Positions 1-12,726 of a DNA stretch of 64,000 nucleotides are shown here, piece after piece. Source of the stretch: Hypomesus transpacificus (lineage: Eukaryota > Chordata > Actinopteri > Osmeriformes > Osmeridae); the NCBI RefSeq assembly GCF_021917145.1, contig NC_061061.1:10218494-10282493 (forward strand). The letters are read 5' to 3'. A program made the position numbers and the translations under genes. The notes beneath the pieces are model-generated. The model was not told the DNA's origin, did not search any database, and saw only the letters and a program-made list of their open reading frames with translations. The stretch's first letter is position 1, and every line of letters starts with the position of its first letter.

Positions 1-181
1 GTAATTTGAGAACAGAGAATCACAATAACTGGAGATTGACATTTCCAAGATGTTATCAGGTCACCAGCACCATCCACAGGTAGCACAGACAATCTTTTTT
101 AGCTCAGTATACTTTTGAATATATATATTGCCTGCATATGCTTGTCCCATTTTAATAAGGCACTTGCCCCTGCTCCGGATG

Positions 182-240
182 TGTGTTTGTGTGTGTGTTC
201 AGGCTTACACTGCTATGTTTGTGTGTGTGTGTGTTTGTGT

Positions 241-271
<31 letters not shown>

Positions 272-272
272 C
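182..272. repeat. (TG)n microsatellite in kcnv1 intron
   Basis: Interrupted TG dinucleotide tract inside the intron upstream of the kcnv1 exon. The Cys/Val-rich open frames across it are artefacts of the repeat. Confidence 0.9.
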
Positions 273-1385
273 GGGCGAGTGGTTGTCTGTGTACTTCTTC
301 ATGGCTTGATCAGATCAAGGTTGGACAAACAAAAGCCAGACGAAAACAGAAACCAATACTTTATAAGCTCTGACGGAATCCCAATCTCATAAGTACACAG
401 GCCTGAAATAATAAACATCTGTAGTCAGTCCTGTTAAGCAAGCATCTCAAATTCCTTCTTGCTTACAGATTCTTCCCTATTGGAAATCATCATTATAAGT
501 TCCCATCAAATAAAATTAAGGGCATTTGGGAATTCAGTACATTGAGTTTTGATTGTTGTATAGCTAAAGAAAGATTGTTAACAAGAGATTTGTATGCTGT
601 TGAAATGATCTGCCTAGCACTCCCAGTATATTGGTTCTGACAAACAAGTGAGCTCCTTAACTTAACTGGGAAACACTCTGTACTGCGTTGTTTAGAAACT
701 CATTCTTCACCAACTGTGTGCAACAAAACCAAAGAAATGAGCGAAGCCTAGTTCAGGCATGGCACTCGAGCAGCGCGCCTCATTATGCTCATTAACTACA
801 CCTGTGTAAGCCTGCTTCAAGCCCATTGGTCCACGTCCGATAAGGTGGCATTACAAGGCTGCACGGATTCTTGCACAATCACTCCCGGTTGTTGTATTAG
901 TGCTACTGCAACCCTCCCCCATATCCCCTGTGTTGTCTGTATGTTACTGTCTATCAGGGGGGATTATTACTCTTTTTGCTCCCTGCCTCATTCTGTGTGC
1001 TGCTTGCAAATGCTAGAGGCAGGCAGTGCTTCCCTCCCCCCCTAGATACATCTACTCTGCCAAACTCTATCACATTTCCATGCATATGGTTATCAAAAAT
1101 GCTCAAATCAAATAACGTGTCTTGACTGAACTGTGGATATTGGTGTCTGTTCAGAATCACAAACTCAACTCTTGTTTCCCTAAATGTACTTACTCAATAT
1201 GATCAGATACTTGAGCGATGAAGAAAATACTTGCATTTCCAGGGTGTGAACATATTCCTCCCGTCTGCTCAGAGGTGTGTATGTGTGTGTGTCTACACTT
1301 TTGCCTGCTGCTAGATTGCGTTTTTCTTTTCGTAACTGTGACAGTTTTTTTTTTAATTGCATACCTTGTTCATTAAGGCATGTTG

Positions 1386-1500
1386 TTCATTTACATTTAC
1401 ATTTATTCATTTAGCAGACGCTTTTATCCAAAGCGACTTCCAAGAGAGAGCTGTACAAAGTGCATAGGTCACTGATAATAATAATTGTTCATACAATAAT
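1386..1500 (-). mobile_element. L2-type LINE 3' tail fragment
   Basis: It contains the fish L2 tail words TTTAGCAGACGCTTTTATCC and AAAGCGACTTCCAAG, followed by a GTGCATAGGTCACTGAT segment. The same block recurs near 11930, 27050, 28970 and 50060, and in the opposite orientation near 13755 and 31705. It lies about 180 bp before the kcnv1 exon. Confidence 0.75.
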
Positions 1501-1678
1501 AAGAGCAGTAATGTCTTTTAGACTGAGTGTGGTTGACCATTGTAAAATGTATTGTGAAACTGAGTCCACTCGTCAGGTGTGTTCGTTTTTCAGACTGCAT
1601 CATGAAAAATTTGACAGTTGCTTTGGCAGGTTTTCTTCATCAAACCCAACACCTCTCACCTTGTCTCCCACCCCTCAG

Positions 1679-2208
1679 GCCTCAAGTCCCTGGGCATGAC
1701 CATCGCCCAGTGCTATGAGGAGGTGGGCCTGCTCATCCTTTTCCTCTCCGTGGGCATCTCCATCTTCGCCACCGTCGAGTTCGCTCTGGAGCACGACCTG
1801 CCGGGCACCACCTTCTCCAGCGTGCCCTGCGCCTGGTGGTGGGCCACCACCTCCATGACCACGGTGGGCTACGGAGACATCCGGCCCGAAACCACCCCGG
1901 GCAAGGTGCTGGCCTTCCTCTGCATCCTGTCGGGCATCCTCATCCTGGCGCTGCCCATCGCCATCATCAACGACCGCTTCTCCGCCTGCTACTTCACCCT
2001 CAAGATGAAGGAGGCGGCGCTGCGCCACGGCGAGGCGCTCAAGAGGCTGGCGAGGGGCTCGGTAGGGGACGCGGGCGCCGATGGGGCGGACGGCAAGGGG
2101 GTGAACCTGAGGGACGCGTACGCCCGCAGCATGATGGAGATGCTGAGGTTGCAGGGCAGGGAAAGGGCCAGCACCAAGAGCAGTGGTGGGGAGGAGCTCT
2201 GGTGGTAG
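1679..2208 (+). CDS. kcnv1: Kv8.1 silent potassium channel subunit, last coding exon (partial gene)
   Basis: This is the 3' coding exon of a voltage-gated K+ channel alpha subunit of the electrically silent Kv8 group, a plasma-membrane protein that co-assembles with Kv2 subunits and alters their gating. A CT-rich tract ending in CAG at 1676-1678 is the splice acceptor, and the exon ends at a TAG at 2206-2208 (about 175 residues). It holds the S4-S5 linker and S5 (VGLLILFLSVGISIF), the pore with the selectivity filter TVGYGD, and S6 with LALPIAIIND in place of the PVP bend of conducting Kv channels. The C-terminal tail NLRDAYARSMMEMLRL and the ending SSGGEELWW match what I know of KCNV1 rather than KCNV2 or KCNG/KCNS. 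The T1 domain and S1-S4 lie on exons outside the window. The exon is GC-rich, unlike its AT-rich surroundings. Confidence 0.9.
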
Positions 2209-3657
2209 CACCCCCTCCGAGGGGGGGGCTTCTTGAGTGATGGTCAGTTAGAGAGAAGGGTCGGGGGGGTAGTGTGGAGGAAATGCCACTAGGGGCAGGG
2301 GAATAAGTTCAGTGTTAGTTCAGTGTGTGTCACAGAGCTCTGTCAGGACGATCAGAGGCTGTGGCAATTTGAATGTGAAAACGTCAATGTTCTTAGTCAC
2401 TGAGGTTTTCACCCAACTCGCTGCAAAGTCCTCTTTTAGTCACACAGTGTCACAAAAAAACAACACTGTCCAAAACTCGTTTAAATATAGAAGTAACTTG
2501 GGTTCCTCAAACAAATCACATTTTTCGCGTTTTGTAAAGAACTTTTGTGTAGATGCCCTAGTTCAGTCAGACCTACTCAAACCAACCACCCAAAGAAGGT
2601 ATAGGCTGAGTGTTAGAATCTAAGATATGAATATAAATTGGACCAATGGACTTGACATTCATCCCATCCATGTTCAACTCTTGGCAGACTCGCTGACTCA
2701 ACATGGAACGTTACTACCAGGAGAACCAGCTAGAACTGAACAGGTTCCCAGCCCACTGCCTGAACTTGCCTCAAATGTAGAAAAGCCTGATATACTCCTG
2801 GGTGTGCTTTTTGAGCTGTACATTTGTCCAGGATATGTAAGTGAACAGCTCACTTGTAACAGGCAACCTTCAGTATAGTTCAAGTATTGAAGATCCTTCT
2901 GTGGCTTGATAAAAGGAAAATGGATGAATATAGCTGACAGAAGATGTATTTTTCAGAACTAAAGGGTATGAGTCTTCTATGTGTGAACTGCAACTGATAT
3001 GTGAGTGAAATATCACAAGTTTGGGTGAAAATTGTATATTTCATCAGTCAGACAATTGAAAATCAATATGAGTGTTTGAAAAGTGTTGCATTGCATCTCT
3101 GAAGTGTGTAAAACAAATGTGTTACATGGAAAAAGCCCACAATATAATCAAAGTAATGGATACTGGTTGCAATTTTTTTTACACAAAACCTCTTTAGCAA
3201 TGATTTTTATGAAGTAATCACATTGGCAGTAATAATTTTTTTAGATGCAAATTCAAGACATTCAGGAGTTTCAATTGACAGAAGACACTGCATTATTGAC
3301 GTACACTATTTGCAACAAGGCACAATTGTTGTCTCTTTGGAGAGATCACAGCATGATATTTCTGTCTGTGAGAAAGGTTTTTCGTGGTGTAACAGAAAGC
3401 CCTGGAGAGAGAATAAAAAAGTGTGTGAGAAGACAGGAACAACACAGACAGGTGGCATTGACATACATTCAAGATAAATATTGTAAAAAAAAAAAAATGT
3501 TTTTGTGATAGAACCTTTATAGAACTACAAAACGTTTTTGGCATGGGTTAGGTCCATGGTCAGAAGAACCATCACAAAATCAAACCGATGTAGACCCTGT
3601 CTCTCTCACACTGCTGAGGGTATGATTGGTCTCCTGTAGTGAAATTGCCTTGGTATT

Positions 3658-3658
<1 letters not shown>

Positions 3659-3726
<68 letters not shown>
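3659..3726. repeat. (GT)34 microsatellite
   Basis: Uninterrupted GT dinucleotide run of 68 bp, a Z-DNA-prone sequence. Confidence 0.95.
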
Positions 3727-3728
<2 letters not shown>

Positions 3729-5071
3729 GGAGGGCTGATGACCTGATGCCAGTCCAGACTAGGGTGCAACAGGGTGGAACGAAAGGAATGCATCTAACGG
3801 TTTGGAACAGTGACCAAGAATACCTGAGTAATAGACTGGTTTTATGAGAAGTGATGGCTTACACACACGCACACACATTTCACAATTATAACCCCCGCAC
3901 ACCCTCCCGGTCTGTCTCAGGATCTCTCTTTTTCACTGTCTCTCCCGCATACATACCGCCTTGAGCTCTTTTTTGTACATACATTTTCAAAAGCTCAGTA
4001 CCTCCTAAATGTTCTCTCTTACTGCCTGTATTTGTGTCTAAAGTGGAGAGATGATCCAGGCCATATTTATCCATGGTAAATTCACTTGAGATCTGAAGCT
4101 CTGCTTGAAATAGCTAATGCGGCATTTGAATGTGTTACATCAGGTACAGGGTGTTCTTGATTTATTTGATTCTGTTGCAGATCTCCTTTGTTGGTGAAGA
4201 GTGTGTGTAGGAAGAGCATAATCAGTTTCCTATTTCAGCATCTGTCCTTCTGTCTGGATTTTTTATATGGTATGATCTGTTCTGTGAATAATCAGAATTT
4301 TTTTCTGGCACACGCATGATCAAATCTAAAAAAGGATTTCCATAAAAAATGTTGTTAAAAAGTGGTTTCCCCCCTGACAGGCCCATAGTACTTTCCTTTT
4401 ACCTTGCTGTAAAACCCTGGGTTGTAATCTTGGGTATGGAAGAGGAAGCGGAAATGGAAGGCTGCCTCAGTGATCTCTCAATGTTCCCTGTCAAAACAAA
4501 GCACATAATCAAGTCAAATTTTGACCTAAAAATACTGCCATCTCTAAACACTTAGTGACATCTCGCAATCCAAAAATACTCAAACCTGCAGCCTACTTTA
4601 TAGTCTAGACAGATAAAGTAACTGAGAAATGCAAAGATGTTTTTCTGAGAGTGCACATGAGTGCATTTGTTCAGCATTAATGGCTGTTCGATGGCTGTTC
4701 GATGTCATTCAGATTCAGTGTGTGTCTCAGTAAATAGGTTTCAGGACATAGAAGACAAATGAAGTGATTGGTTGTCGTCGGCATGAGGAGGACAATGTAC
4801 TTTTGGACCAGGCACCAAAGCAATTTCATTTCAACAAGCCTCCACATGTTCTTATGAACACAAATAATAAGGTAGTTGATTTGATCGGGAGCACCAGTCC
4901 ACACATCTCACTCTCAGATGGGGCTATAGAAATAGACTTCTTTTGACCTGTATGTATTAGATTCACAGTGCTGTTGATGCCCCAACAGGTCCCAAACCTC
5001 TTTGAAACACATTTACATTGGCATGCACGCAGGGATGCACAGACAAGCACACTACTTAGCCGGGATGTGGA

Positions 5072-5072
5072 A

Positions 5073-5162
<90 letters not shown>
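5072..5162. repeat. (GA)n polypurine tract
   Basis: About 90 bp of nearly pure GA with a single GC interruption. It is the first of a cluster of purine tracts running to about 5473. Confidence 0.95.
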
Positions 5163-5166
<4 letters not shown>

Positions 5167-5295
5167 GAAAAGATCAGAGACCATGAGTGAGAGAGAGATT
5201 TCTCTCTCCAGGGAAATGGAGAGACTGCATTTTAAGTGATCAGGCACAGTCTAGGCTTGTCATAAGAGGGGGGTATGAAAACATCAGAGACCAGA

Positions 5296-5314
5296 GAGAG
5301 TGGAGAGACAGAGC

Positions 5315-5378
<64 letters not shown>

Positions 5379-5473
5379 TAGCAAGAGAGATTCATGATCA
5401 GGAACTGTCTAGGCTCACCATGAAAGAAAAGGAGGGAAAAAAGATTTGAAACCAGAGAGAGAAAGAGAGAGAT
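5296..5473. repeat. (GA)n polypurine tracts, second and third blocks
   Basis: Two further GA-rich blocks (about 5296-5373 and 5454-5473) are separated by a near-repeat of the flanking text of the first block (ATCAGAGACCA occurs at both), so the region looks like a degraded local duplication of a GA tract and its flank. Confidence 0.8.
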
Positions 5474-6261
5474 AGTTTTAACAGGCAGCAATCAGGCATT
5501 GTCTACACTTGGCGTGACGTCACAGTTTTCACCTCAGCTGTTTTATGGGTTGAATTGTTTCTGTAACCACTTCCTCTCACCGGATTCTTGTCAAATGAAT
5601 CTGGACATCTGGAAAGAATCCCCTCGACATCTCAAACCCCTGTGGAGATCTCTGCCTGTAAACTTAGGTTACCTTTTCCAAAGCTCAAATCCACCATGTG
5701 ATGTAGCAGTGCCAATGTTTTCCTTTCTCCAACAAGATAAGACTGTAGAGTGGTAAAATGTAAACGGTATGCAAGTACTAGGAGTTTGAACATAATTCCC
5801 TTTTTAGTGAGTTTTGGGTGAGTTGATTCATAACATGTCTTGTCCTGTTCCTGAGGTGAATATTGCTGGCATGGCTGGGAATGTTATTCTCGTGATATGT
5901 GTGTGTCTTCACCATCAGATGTTATGACAAGAAACATGGTTTTGCTCAGCTGCAATTGAGCCATTTCAAACACTAGAGAAACATATAGCTTTACACTGTA
6001 ATTGTGGACATATCTATAATATTATAATAATATCAATATAACAATGCTAGGATGTTTGAGACCTCTAAACAGGGTTCAAACTGTGCAGACCCGTTGAAAA
6101 ACGCAGACTGACCCGTTGTTGGCCGCTTCAAGCAGAGTATGAGAAATAGGTCAGAATGGAGGAGGACTTGGGAGTCTGTGTGTGTGGGTTGCTGGCATGA
6201 GCATGTCGTAATTCATTCATAAAAAGAAATGAATCTATGTATGTTTATCCATGAGTTCAGG

Positions 6262-6452
6262 TGGGAGTAAAGATGGCTGAGCGGTTAGGGAATCGGGCTA
6301 GTAATCAGAAGGTTGCCAGGTTGATTCCCGGCTGTGCAAAATGACGTTGTGTCTTTGGACAAGGCACTTCACCCTACTTGCCCTCGGGGGGAATGTCCCT
6401 GTACTTACTGTAAGTCGCTCTGGATAAGAGCGTCTGCTAAATGACTAAATAT
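6262..6452 (+). mobile_element. tRNA-derived SINE, full-length
   Basis: A head with a box A-like TGGCTGAGCGG (6274 on) and a box B-like GGTTGATTCC is followed by a central part containing AAGGCACTTCACCCTACTTG. The 3' tail is GATAAGAGCGTCTGCTAAATG, the L2-like tail that fish SINEs borrow. A second copy lies at 25441-25620 and a fragment at 49846-49915. Confidence 0.85.
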
Positions 6453-6461
6453 AAATGTCCG

Positions 6462-6660
6462 TCCGTCATCTACCGCTTGTCAGGGGGTCGGGTCGCGGGG
6501 GCAGCGACCTAAGTAGGGAGGCCCAGGCTTCCCTCTCCCCGGCCACTTCCACCAGCTCTTCCTGGGGGACCCTGAGGCGTTCCCAGGCCAGCCGAGAGAC
6601 ATAGTCCCTCCAGCGTGTCCTGGGTCTTCCCCGGGGCCTCTTCCAAGTGGGACGTAAATG
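6462..6660 (-). mobile_element. Non-LTR retrotransposon ORF2 C-terminal fragment
   Basis: On the minus strand this reads RPRGRPRTRWRDYVSRLAW and then a GEREAWASLLRSLPPRPDP end, a C-terminus I know from fish LINE reverse transcriptases. It is followed in its own direction by a CCGCTTGTCAGGGGGTCG 3' end. Only about 65 residues remain. It abuts the SINE at 6262-6452. Confidence 0.7.
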
Positions 6661-9101
6661 TAAATGTAGTTCACCCAATACAGTATTGTGTGCTTTCAAC
6701 ACCCATTGGTCCTATGCTAGCTTATAGATTCTAATGTGGTTCTCAAAGACACCAACACACTGTAGGAACCCTAAAAGAGGCCAGGTGTTCCCTTGGGGAA
6801 GAAGAAAAGGACAGGACCTGCCAGGGGGCAAATTCACTGCTGGGAGAGAACATATATTATAAGACTGAGGCAGAGACCCACAGCAGAGAGCCAAAGCAAC
6901 TTTCCCAAGTACATCTCCAAAGTTAGGAATGGCCTCTACACGACACGCTTATTGTGAAATATAAATGCACTCATGTGAATTGCTCTCTGTTGAACTGAAC
7001 TTGATTCAAGAAATGTAGACTAACCTTAGCCTTGGAAACATCATGAGGGGAAAGTTGGTAGTCAGTTCTCACTCCGGTATTAAATATCTCTCGTATTTGG
7101 AACAATCCCCAGACCCTCGGCACAAAACTTTCATCCCAAACATCAAACATTGCTTCCTTAAATCCCAACGCTCTCCTCAAGGAGACATTATGCTCCGGCA
7201 TATCCCAGGGTCCAATGTCATTTATTATGGGCTAGTTTCCCAGATCCTGAGAATACTTGGACTAATCCTAGATCAGAATAATGATTTTTTTCTTTTCTGA
7301 GCAGGCCATATTATAGGCTGGGGTTGGTATGTTCATGTACAGCCCTTTATGGCATTCCATTTTGAATGGTTAGTATTTATTCCTCTTCAAGTTCAAGCAA
7401 GCAGTATAAAACAACACTTCCATTATCCCACAGAATAGCACCACGAAGTTTAACAATGAATGGAATCCAGCTTCTGAGAGTGCACTCATGTTGCCATGTT
7501 ATTAAATATAATCAGCCCACCAAAAGTGTTTCACTGGTACAACCTCTTTCCTCTCCTCCTGTTATGCCCACCTCCCTGACCTTTGAAGCCAGTAGGGACG
7601 ACCCCCCAGCTTCGTCCTTGTAAGAATTCCCCTCTCTCTGCCTACATGCAGGATGTAAGTGGGTTAATGAGGCATCCCAAAAAGGGAATACTGAAACCTG
7701 GTATCCTATCCATCCTCCCTTTAATACAGCACAGCTTAATCCATCCATCTGGGAAGTATCTATTAGGTTTGTGGGCAGATTATCAGTTCTGTCCCTGCAA
7801 ACCTTTCAACATTTTATTTTGTAATTCAACAATGGTTAAAAGTCTAGGGGTGAGGCAAAATCAACAAGACAGTATGACAAGTTATGGGCAATGAACGCTT
7901 TTTAGCACAGAACTCTCTGACAACAAGCAGAAGTGTGTGGTGCAAAAAAAAAAAGACAGCATGAGCACCACTTGGAATAGAGAGAACATTTTGGGTGTTT
8001 TGACATATTTTTCCGTTGGAGTGGGTGGAATATGCAAGCAAATTTCTGGAATCATGTCAATGTAAATCTTTGAGAATGATAGAATAGGTGGGTGTCCCTA
8101 ATTCCAATGTGTTCTTGTGCTCATCCCCTTTCAGTGGATTTCTCTGTCCTCTGACCATGTTTTGTCCACTTGTTTAAACAACATGTCTCCTGCATTTGTT
8201 AAGTAAAGTATTGGTAGCTGAGTCAGGTATAACTCTACCAATTTGTAACCAGAACACAAAGTGGCATAATAATATTCTGGTATCCTCTGAATGAAGTGAC
8301 AGTTTACTCGGAAAGTGTCAGCATTAGATAAGCCCATTTCCACCCAAAAAGACAGCAATTAGTAAGCGTGTAAAGCGCTGGATTATAACAGAGAGAGAGA
8401 GAGAGTTAACTGTCTTTACTTGCATTAATGTCTAAAGCAGACTCTCAATTTGGATCTAATCCAGTTCCAGCATTACAGACCTAATAGTCCTGAACAACTT
8501 GGAAGTCTGAAATAAGGCAGTTCAACGGTTCTTGTTTGTGTATTTCTTGAGTTTAAATATGTAACCATAATTCCAGACATTTCTGTATGTGTGTGCATCT
8601 GTGACTGGATATTCTTGTAAAGAAGATAAACAGCATTGGATATTGATAGAAAAAATTGGATAAGAGAGAGATGAGACCCAGAAAACAGAAAGAAAGGCAC
8701 TAAACTGAAATTTATACTGAAATGACACCAGTTTCTGCAATCATTCCAACCCAATAAAATATAAATATTGTATATTATATGTTGTTTGAATGTAGTTTTT
8801 TAGGTGGCATATTGAGTATCTAGGTTATTGAGTCTGTTGTTTTCCTACAGTATAGTAGTTCCTACTATCAACTCTGGCTATAGCGGCTTGTCCTGGTTCT
8901 ACAGTGTATGCAGGCAGGTGTACAGTACACTAAAGGGCTTGCTTCCCAGACTGAGGTGGTATCTGATCAGAAGAAGATGGCAGATGGATGTTGCAACACA
9001 ATAGCTACTGATTGGGTAGGTTGTGTGCAAAGGTCTGTGAGAGAGATAAACATTAAACTCATTACCAACTAACTTCCACTAATTCCTCCTTGAACATGGC
9101 G
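6661..9101. other. Intergenic, nothing recognised
   Basis: AT-rich sequence with a short GA run near 8392-8405. Short open frames here have no motif, splice context or repeat identity that I can support. Confidence 0.55.
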
Positions 9102-9105
9102 ACTA

Positions 9106-11005
9106 CTATGGAAGCAAATCGTGACCAAAATTCAAATGAAAATGCATTTCCAGAAATGCATTTTCATTTTAAGAATGTGGCTGCATTATTTGACTCATAA
9201 ATCAAATTAGTATTCAATCATCCTATTTGCATTTTAATTTTCTTCTTTAAGACTGCTCATTCTTTCCCTTAATTAAAATGAAAACGAAAAAGACATTTGA
9301 AATTTAATTTTCAAAATATGCCCCAGCAAATAGATACCAAAATTCAATTTGAAATGTAAAATTTGAAAATTAAAATGCATTTCCAGAAATGCATTTTCAT
9401 TTTAAGAACGTGGCTGCAAAATCGTGACCACAATTCAAATTCAAATGCATTTCCAGAAATGCATTTTCATTTTCAAGAACGTGGCTGCAAAATCGTGACC
9501 ACAATTCAAATTCAAATGCATTTCCAGAAATGCATTTTCATTTTAAGAACGTGGCTGCAAAATCGTGACCACAATTCAAATTCAAATGTATTTCCAGAAA
9601 TGCATTTTCATTTTAAGAATGTGGCTGCATTATTTGACTCATAAATCAAATTAGTACTGATTAGTACTGAGCGGACATTGCATTTTCATTTTCATGTTCT
9701 GCCCGCAAAGAACTGCCCATAATTCGAAAACGAAAATGCATTCTGAGCGGCGCAGTTGAGTGACGTCAGTAGCCGCTCTTCTTCAGCTCCCTGCTGACCG
9801 AGCTACCCATCTTGTTCGGTAGGGGGCGGTGTGCACATACGCATTGCATTACATGGCAAATGTGCCGGGAAATTGATTGAATTGCCGGGTCTTTAGAGGA
9901 CGCATCACAGATCATGGCGCTCCCTCAAATTGTGCAGACACTGATAGAATTAGCTGAGCTGGTAGAAACTAATAATATATCTGAGTCTGATGCCCGTGAC
10001 CGAGTAGAACAAGTCACAGAGAGCTTGGCTGCATACTCTGCCGTCACAGACGTACACATTAATGAGGTTGCCATAGTAAACCTCTCTTCAGTCCTGGAAC
10101 GGCTGGATGCTGTGGAGCCTCAAATGGGACGGGGACGACCAACCATCCACATCCCGTTCGAGTCCATCGAAAACTATTTATTCACAGCTCCGCTATGTCC
10201 TTTATTTTTAAACCATTTAATAAATAGTTTTCGATGGAATGGTCTGCACAATTTGAGGGAGCGCCATGATCTGTGATGCGTCCTCTAACGACCCGGCAAT
10301 TCAATCAATTTCCCGGCACATTTGCCATGTAATGCAATGCGTATGTGCACACCGCCCCCTACCGAACAAGATGGGTAGCTCGGTCAGCAGGGAGCTGAAG
10401 AAGAGCGGCTACTGACGTCACTCAACTGCGCCGCTCAGAATGCATTTTCGTTTTCGAATTATGGGCAGTTCTTTGCGGGCAGAACATGAAAATGAAAATG
10501 CAATGTCCGCTCAGTACTAATCAGTACTAATTTGATTTATGAGTCAAATAATGCAGCCACATTCTTAAAATGAAAATGCATTTCTGGAAATACATTTGAA
10601 TTTGAATTGTGGTCACGATTTTGCAGCCACGTTCTTAAAATGAAAATGCATTTCTGGAAATGCATTTGAATTTGAATTGTGGTCACGATTTTGCAGCCAC
10701 GTTCTTGAAAATGAAAATGCATTTCTGGAAATGCATTTTCATTTTCAAATTTTACATTTCAAATTGAATTTTGGTATCTATTTGCTGGGGCATATTTTGA
10801 AAATTAAATTTCAAATGTCTTTTTCGTTTTCATTTTAATTAAGGGAAAGAATGAGCAGTCTTAAAGAAGAAAATGAAAATGCAAATAGGATGATTGAATA
10901 CTAATTTGATTTATGAGTCAAATAATGCAGCCACATTCTTAAAATGAAAATGCATTTCTGGAAATGCATTTTCATTTGAATTTTGGTCACGATTTGCTTC
11001 CATAG
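9106..11005. mobile_element. 1.9-kb foldback DNA transposon with about 0.8-kb inverted arms
   Basis: The element starts CTATGGAAGCAAATCGTGACC and ends with the reverse complement, and is flanked by a 4-bp duplication ACTA (9102-9105 and 11006-11009). The arms are 9106-9938 and 10242-11005. Each arm carries a 70-bp subrepeat with the palindrome-like core ATGCATTTCCAGAAATGCAT: four copies in the left arm (starting 9375, 9445, 9516 and 9586) and about one fewer in the right, which accounts for the difference in arm length. Both arms reach into the 5' end of a coding frame that starts at 9914. The superfamily is not certain. Confidence 0.85.
9914..10180 (+). pseudogene. Truncated N-terminal exon of a transposon-encoded protein
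   Basis: An ATG inside the foldback element opens about 85 residues with an acidic helical start (MALPQIVQTLIELAELVE) and a GRGRPTIHIPFESIENYL segment. The GRPxxxIPxExIExxL pattern resembles the leader of fish integrase-core (DDE) proteins as I remember them, where it precedes a helix-turn-helix. The frame then runs into the inverted second copy, so no catalytic domain is present. In the right arm the same start codon region reappears inverted, but about 225 bp between the AATTGTGCAGAC and CCATCGAAAAC words are missing. Confidence 0.5.
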
Positions 11006-11796
11006 ACTACAAGGACAGCTGACTCCAACACTGAAGGCCCTCAAGGAAGATATAAATAACATCCTCTGAATTTTATAAGCAAATCAACTACAGTATCATG
11101 TACCATTTTATAAAAATATTAATATTCATATTTTCAATTGCAAATGAGTTATGGTTTAATGGATAAAATAAATACATGTTCATGACCAGACATATTTAAC
11201 CTCCAAAGATGTGTATGCCCCTTGGGTAATGCCTCTGATCCAATCAAACATTGTCTTTGATCCACCCTCTAATCCATCCAAATGCTTTGGATCTGACAGG
11301 GAGCAGCCATTTCTCCATGAATCCATTGCCCCCCATGCAATAAAAAAAATGCTACTTAAAAATTACAGAAAACTTATGTCTGAATCTAAAAGGTATGAAA
11401 AATACTGTGAAAGATTAGTTGTGATGCATATTTTCAACCTAGAGTATTTAGATGTGATTCCAAACCTGAATGTGTAGGGCATGCTATGACAAGAGCAGAC
11501 ACATTATAGGCTATAATGATAAGGAATTAAACGTTTGTGACAGCAGCAAAATATGTAATAGCTGTGTAAAAATGTAATTCTTTCTTTCAGCCACAGGCAG
11601 AATTATTTGAAGCACCTCTCATTATTTTTCCAAGGCTCTTTTATATTCTATTCACAGTTTCATTCTAGAAAATGTCTCCTTCGCACAAAAATAAGTATTT
11701 TAGTCCCAGGCAAACTGAAGCTACAGCCTGCTCCTAATGATTGAAATATTTTTCACCAAGACATGGTGACTTACCCATGGAACATTGTTCAACATT

Positions 11797-11870
11797 GTCT
11801 TTACATTTTGTTATTTAACAGATGCGTTTATCCAAAGAGACGTACAAATTGTGCATTTAGCAAATGCAGC
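11797..11870 (-). mobile_element. Old L2-like tail fragment
   Basis: Diverged copy of the L2 tail (TTAACAGATGCGTTTATCC, AAAGAGACGTACAAA) about 60 bp before a better preserved copy in the same orientation. Confidence 0.5.
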
Positions 11871-11927
11871 AGATTTCAACACAGTGGTTCCTAACCAATA
11901 GGTATTAAAAAATGTTTTGTTCTGATT

Positions 11928-12726
11928 ACATTTACATTTATTAATTTAGCAGACGCTTTTATTCAAAGCGACTTCCAAGGGAGAGCTTTACAAAAGTGCA
12001 TAGGTCAATGATCATAAACAACGAGATAGCCCCAAAAACATTGTGGTTTGTCAAAACATGAAGCATACATTGTGAAAAGCAAATAAGTGCCAATTGGAAG
12101 AAACATAAGAGCATGTAGTTAAACAAATTACAAATTAAACAACATGAACCTCAAAAGTGCAAAAGTGTAACTGTAGGAAAGCAAGCAACAATAATATAAT
12201 TTACAGCGACTACAAGTAGTTAAATCAGTTAAAAACTAACCAACAAGTGCAACAAGTCCCTCAATAAGTGTCATTGTGTTCCTGGAGAAAATTTGATCCA
12301 ACAAATCTTTCTTAAGTACCGTTGTACACCTGGAACAAGTGCGTCTTTAGCCTTTTCTTGGCAGGTACAGTCCCGTTCACCGCTCGGAAGTTCAGTACCA
12401 GGGTCTTGAATGTGATACGGGCCATGATGGGCAGCCAGTGAGGGGGGATAAGGAGCGGGGTAACATGGGAGCTCCTGTGTAGGTTGAAGACCAGACGGGC
12501 TGCTGCGTTCTGAATCCTCTGGAGAGGGCGAGTTGCGCATGCAGACCGGCGAGAAGCGAGTTGTAGTAGTCCAACTGGAGAGGACAAGTGCTTGGACTAG
12601 CAGCTGGGTGGAGTGCTCAGACAGGTATCTCCTAATCTTCCAGATGTTGTAGAGGGTGAATCTACACGACCGGGAGACTGCAGCAATGTGGGCCATGAGG
12701 GAGAGCTTACGTACTTGTACACACAA
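11928..12726 (-). mobile_element. L2-type LINE, 3' end of ORF2 plus 3' UTR
   Basis: Minus-strand frames across 12271-12726 carry reverse-transcriptase C-terminal L2 motifs: ACATRPLQRIQNAAARLVFN, then HVTPLLIPPHWLPIMARI, then KKRLKTHLF. Small frame changes between them mean it is dead. The 3' UTR runs down to the TTTAGCAGACGCTTTTAT end near 11945. Confidence 0.85.

Larger units (their letters stand above)
2209..6260. other. kcnv1 3' flank, no further gene seen
   Basis: About 4 kb of mostly AT-rich sequence that includes the kcnv1 3' UTR (its end is not fixed). It holds GT and GA microsatellites listed separately. No open frame here has splice signals or a recognisable domain. Confidence 0.6.

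Noticed and set aside
1675..2211. Long minus-strand frame opposite the kcnv1 exon
   Set aside because: It is a shadow of the GC-rich coding exon on the + strand; the kcnv1 frame has clear channel motifs.
9375..9640. Possible CRISPR-like regular repeat
   Set aside because: The 70-bp units are contiguous with no unique spacers, lie in a vertebrate transposon and are mirrored in the other arm.
9363..9644. Repeated-peptide ORF (MHFHF and NRDHNSNSN units)
   Set aside because: It is the 70-bp subrepeat of the foldback element read in one frame, not a protein gene.
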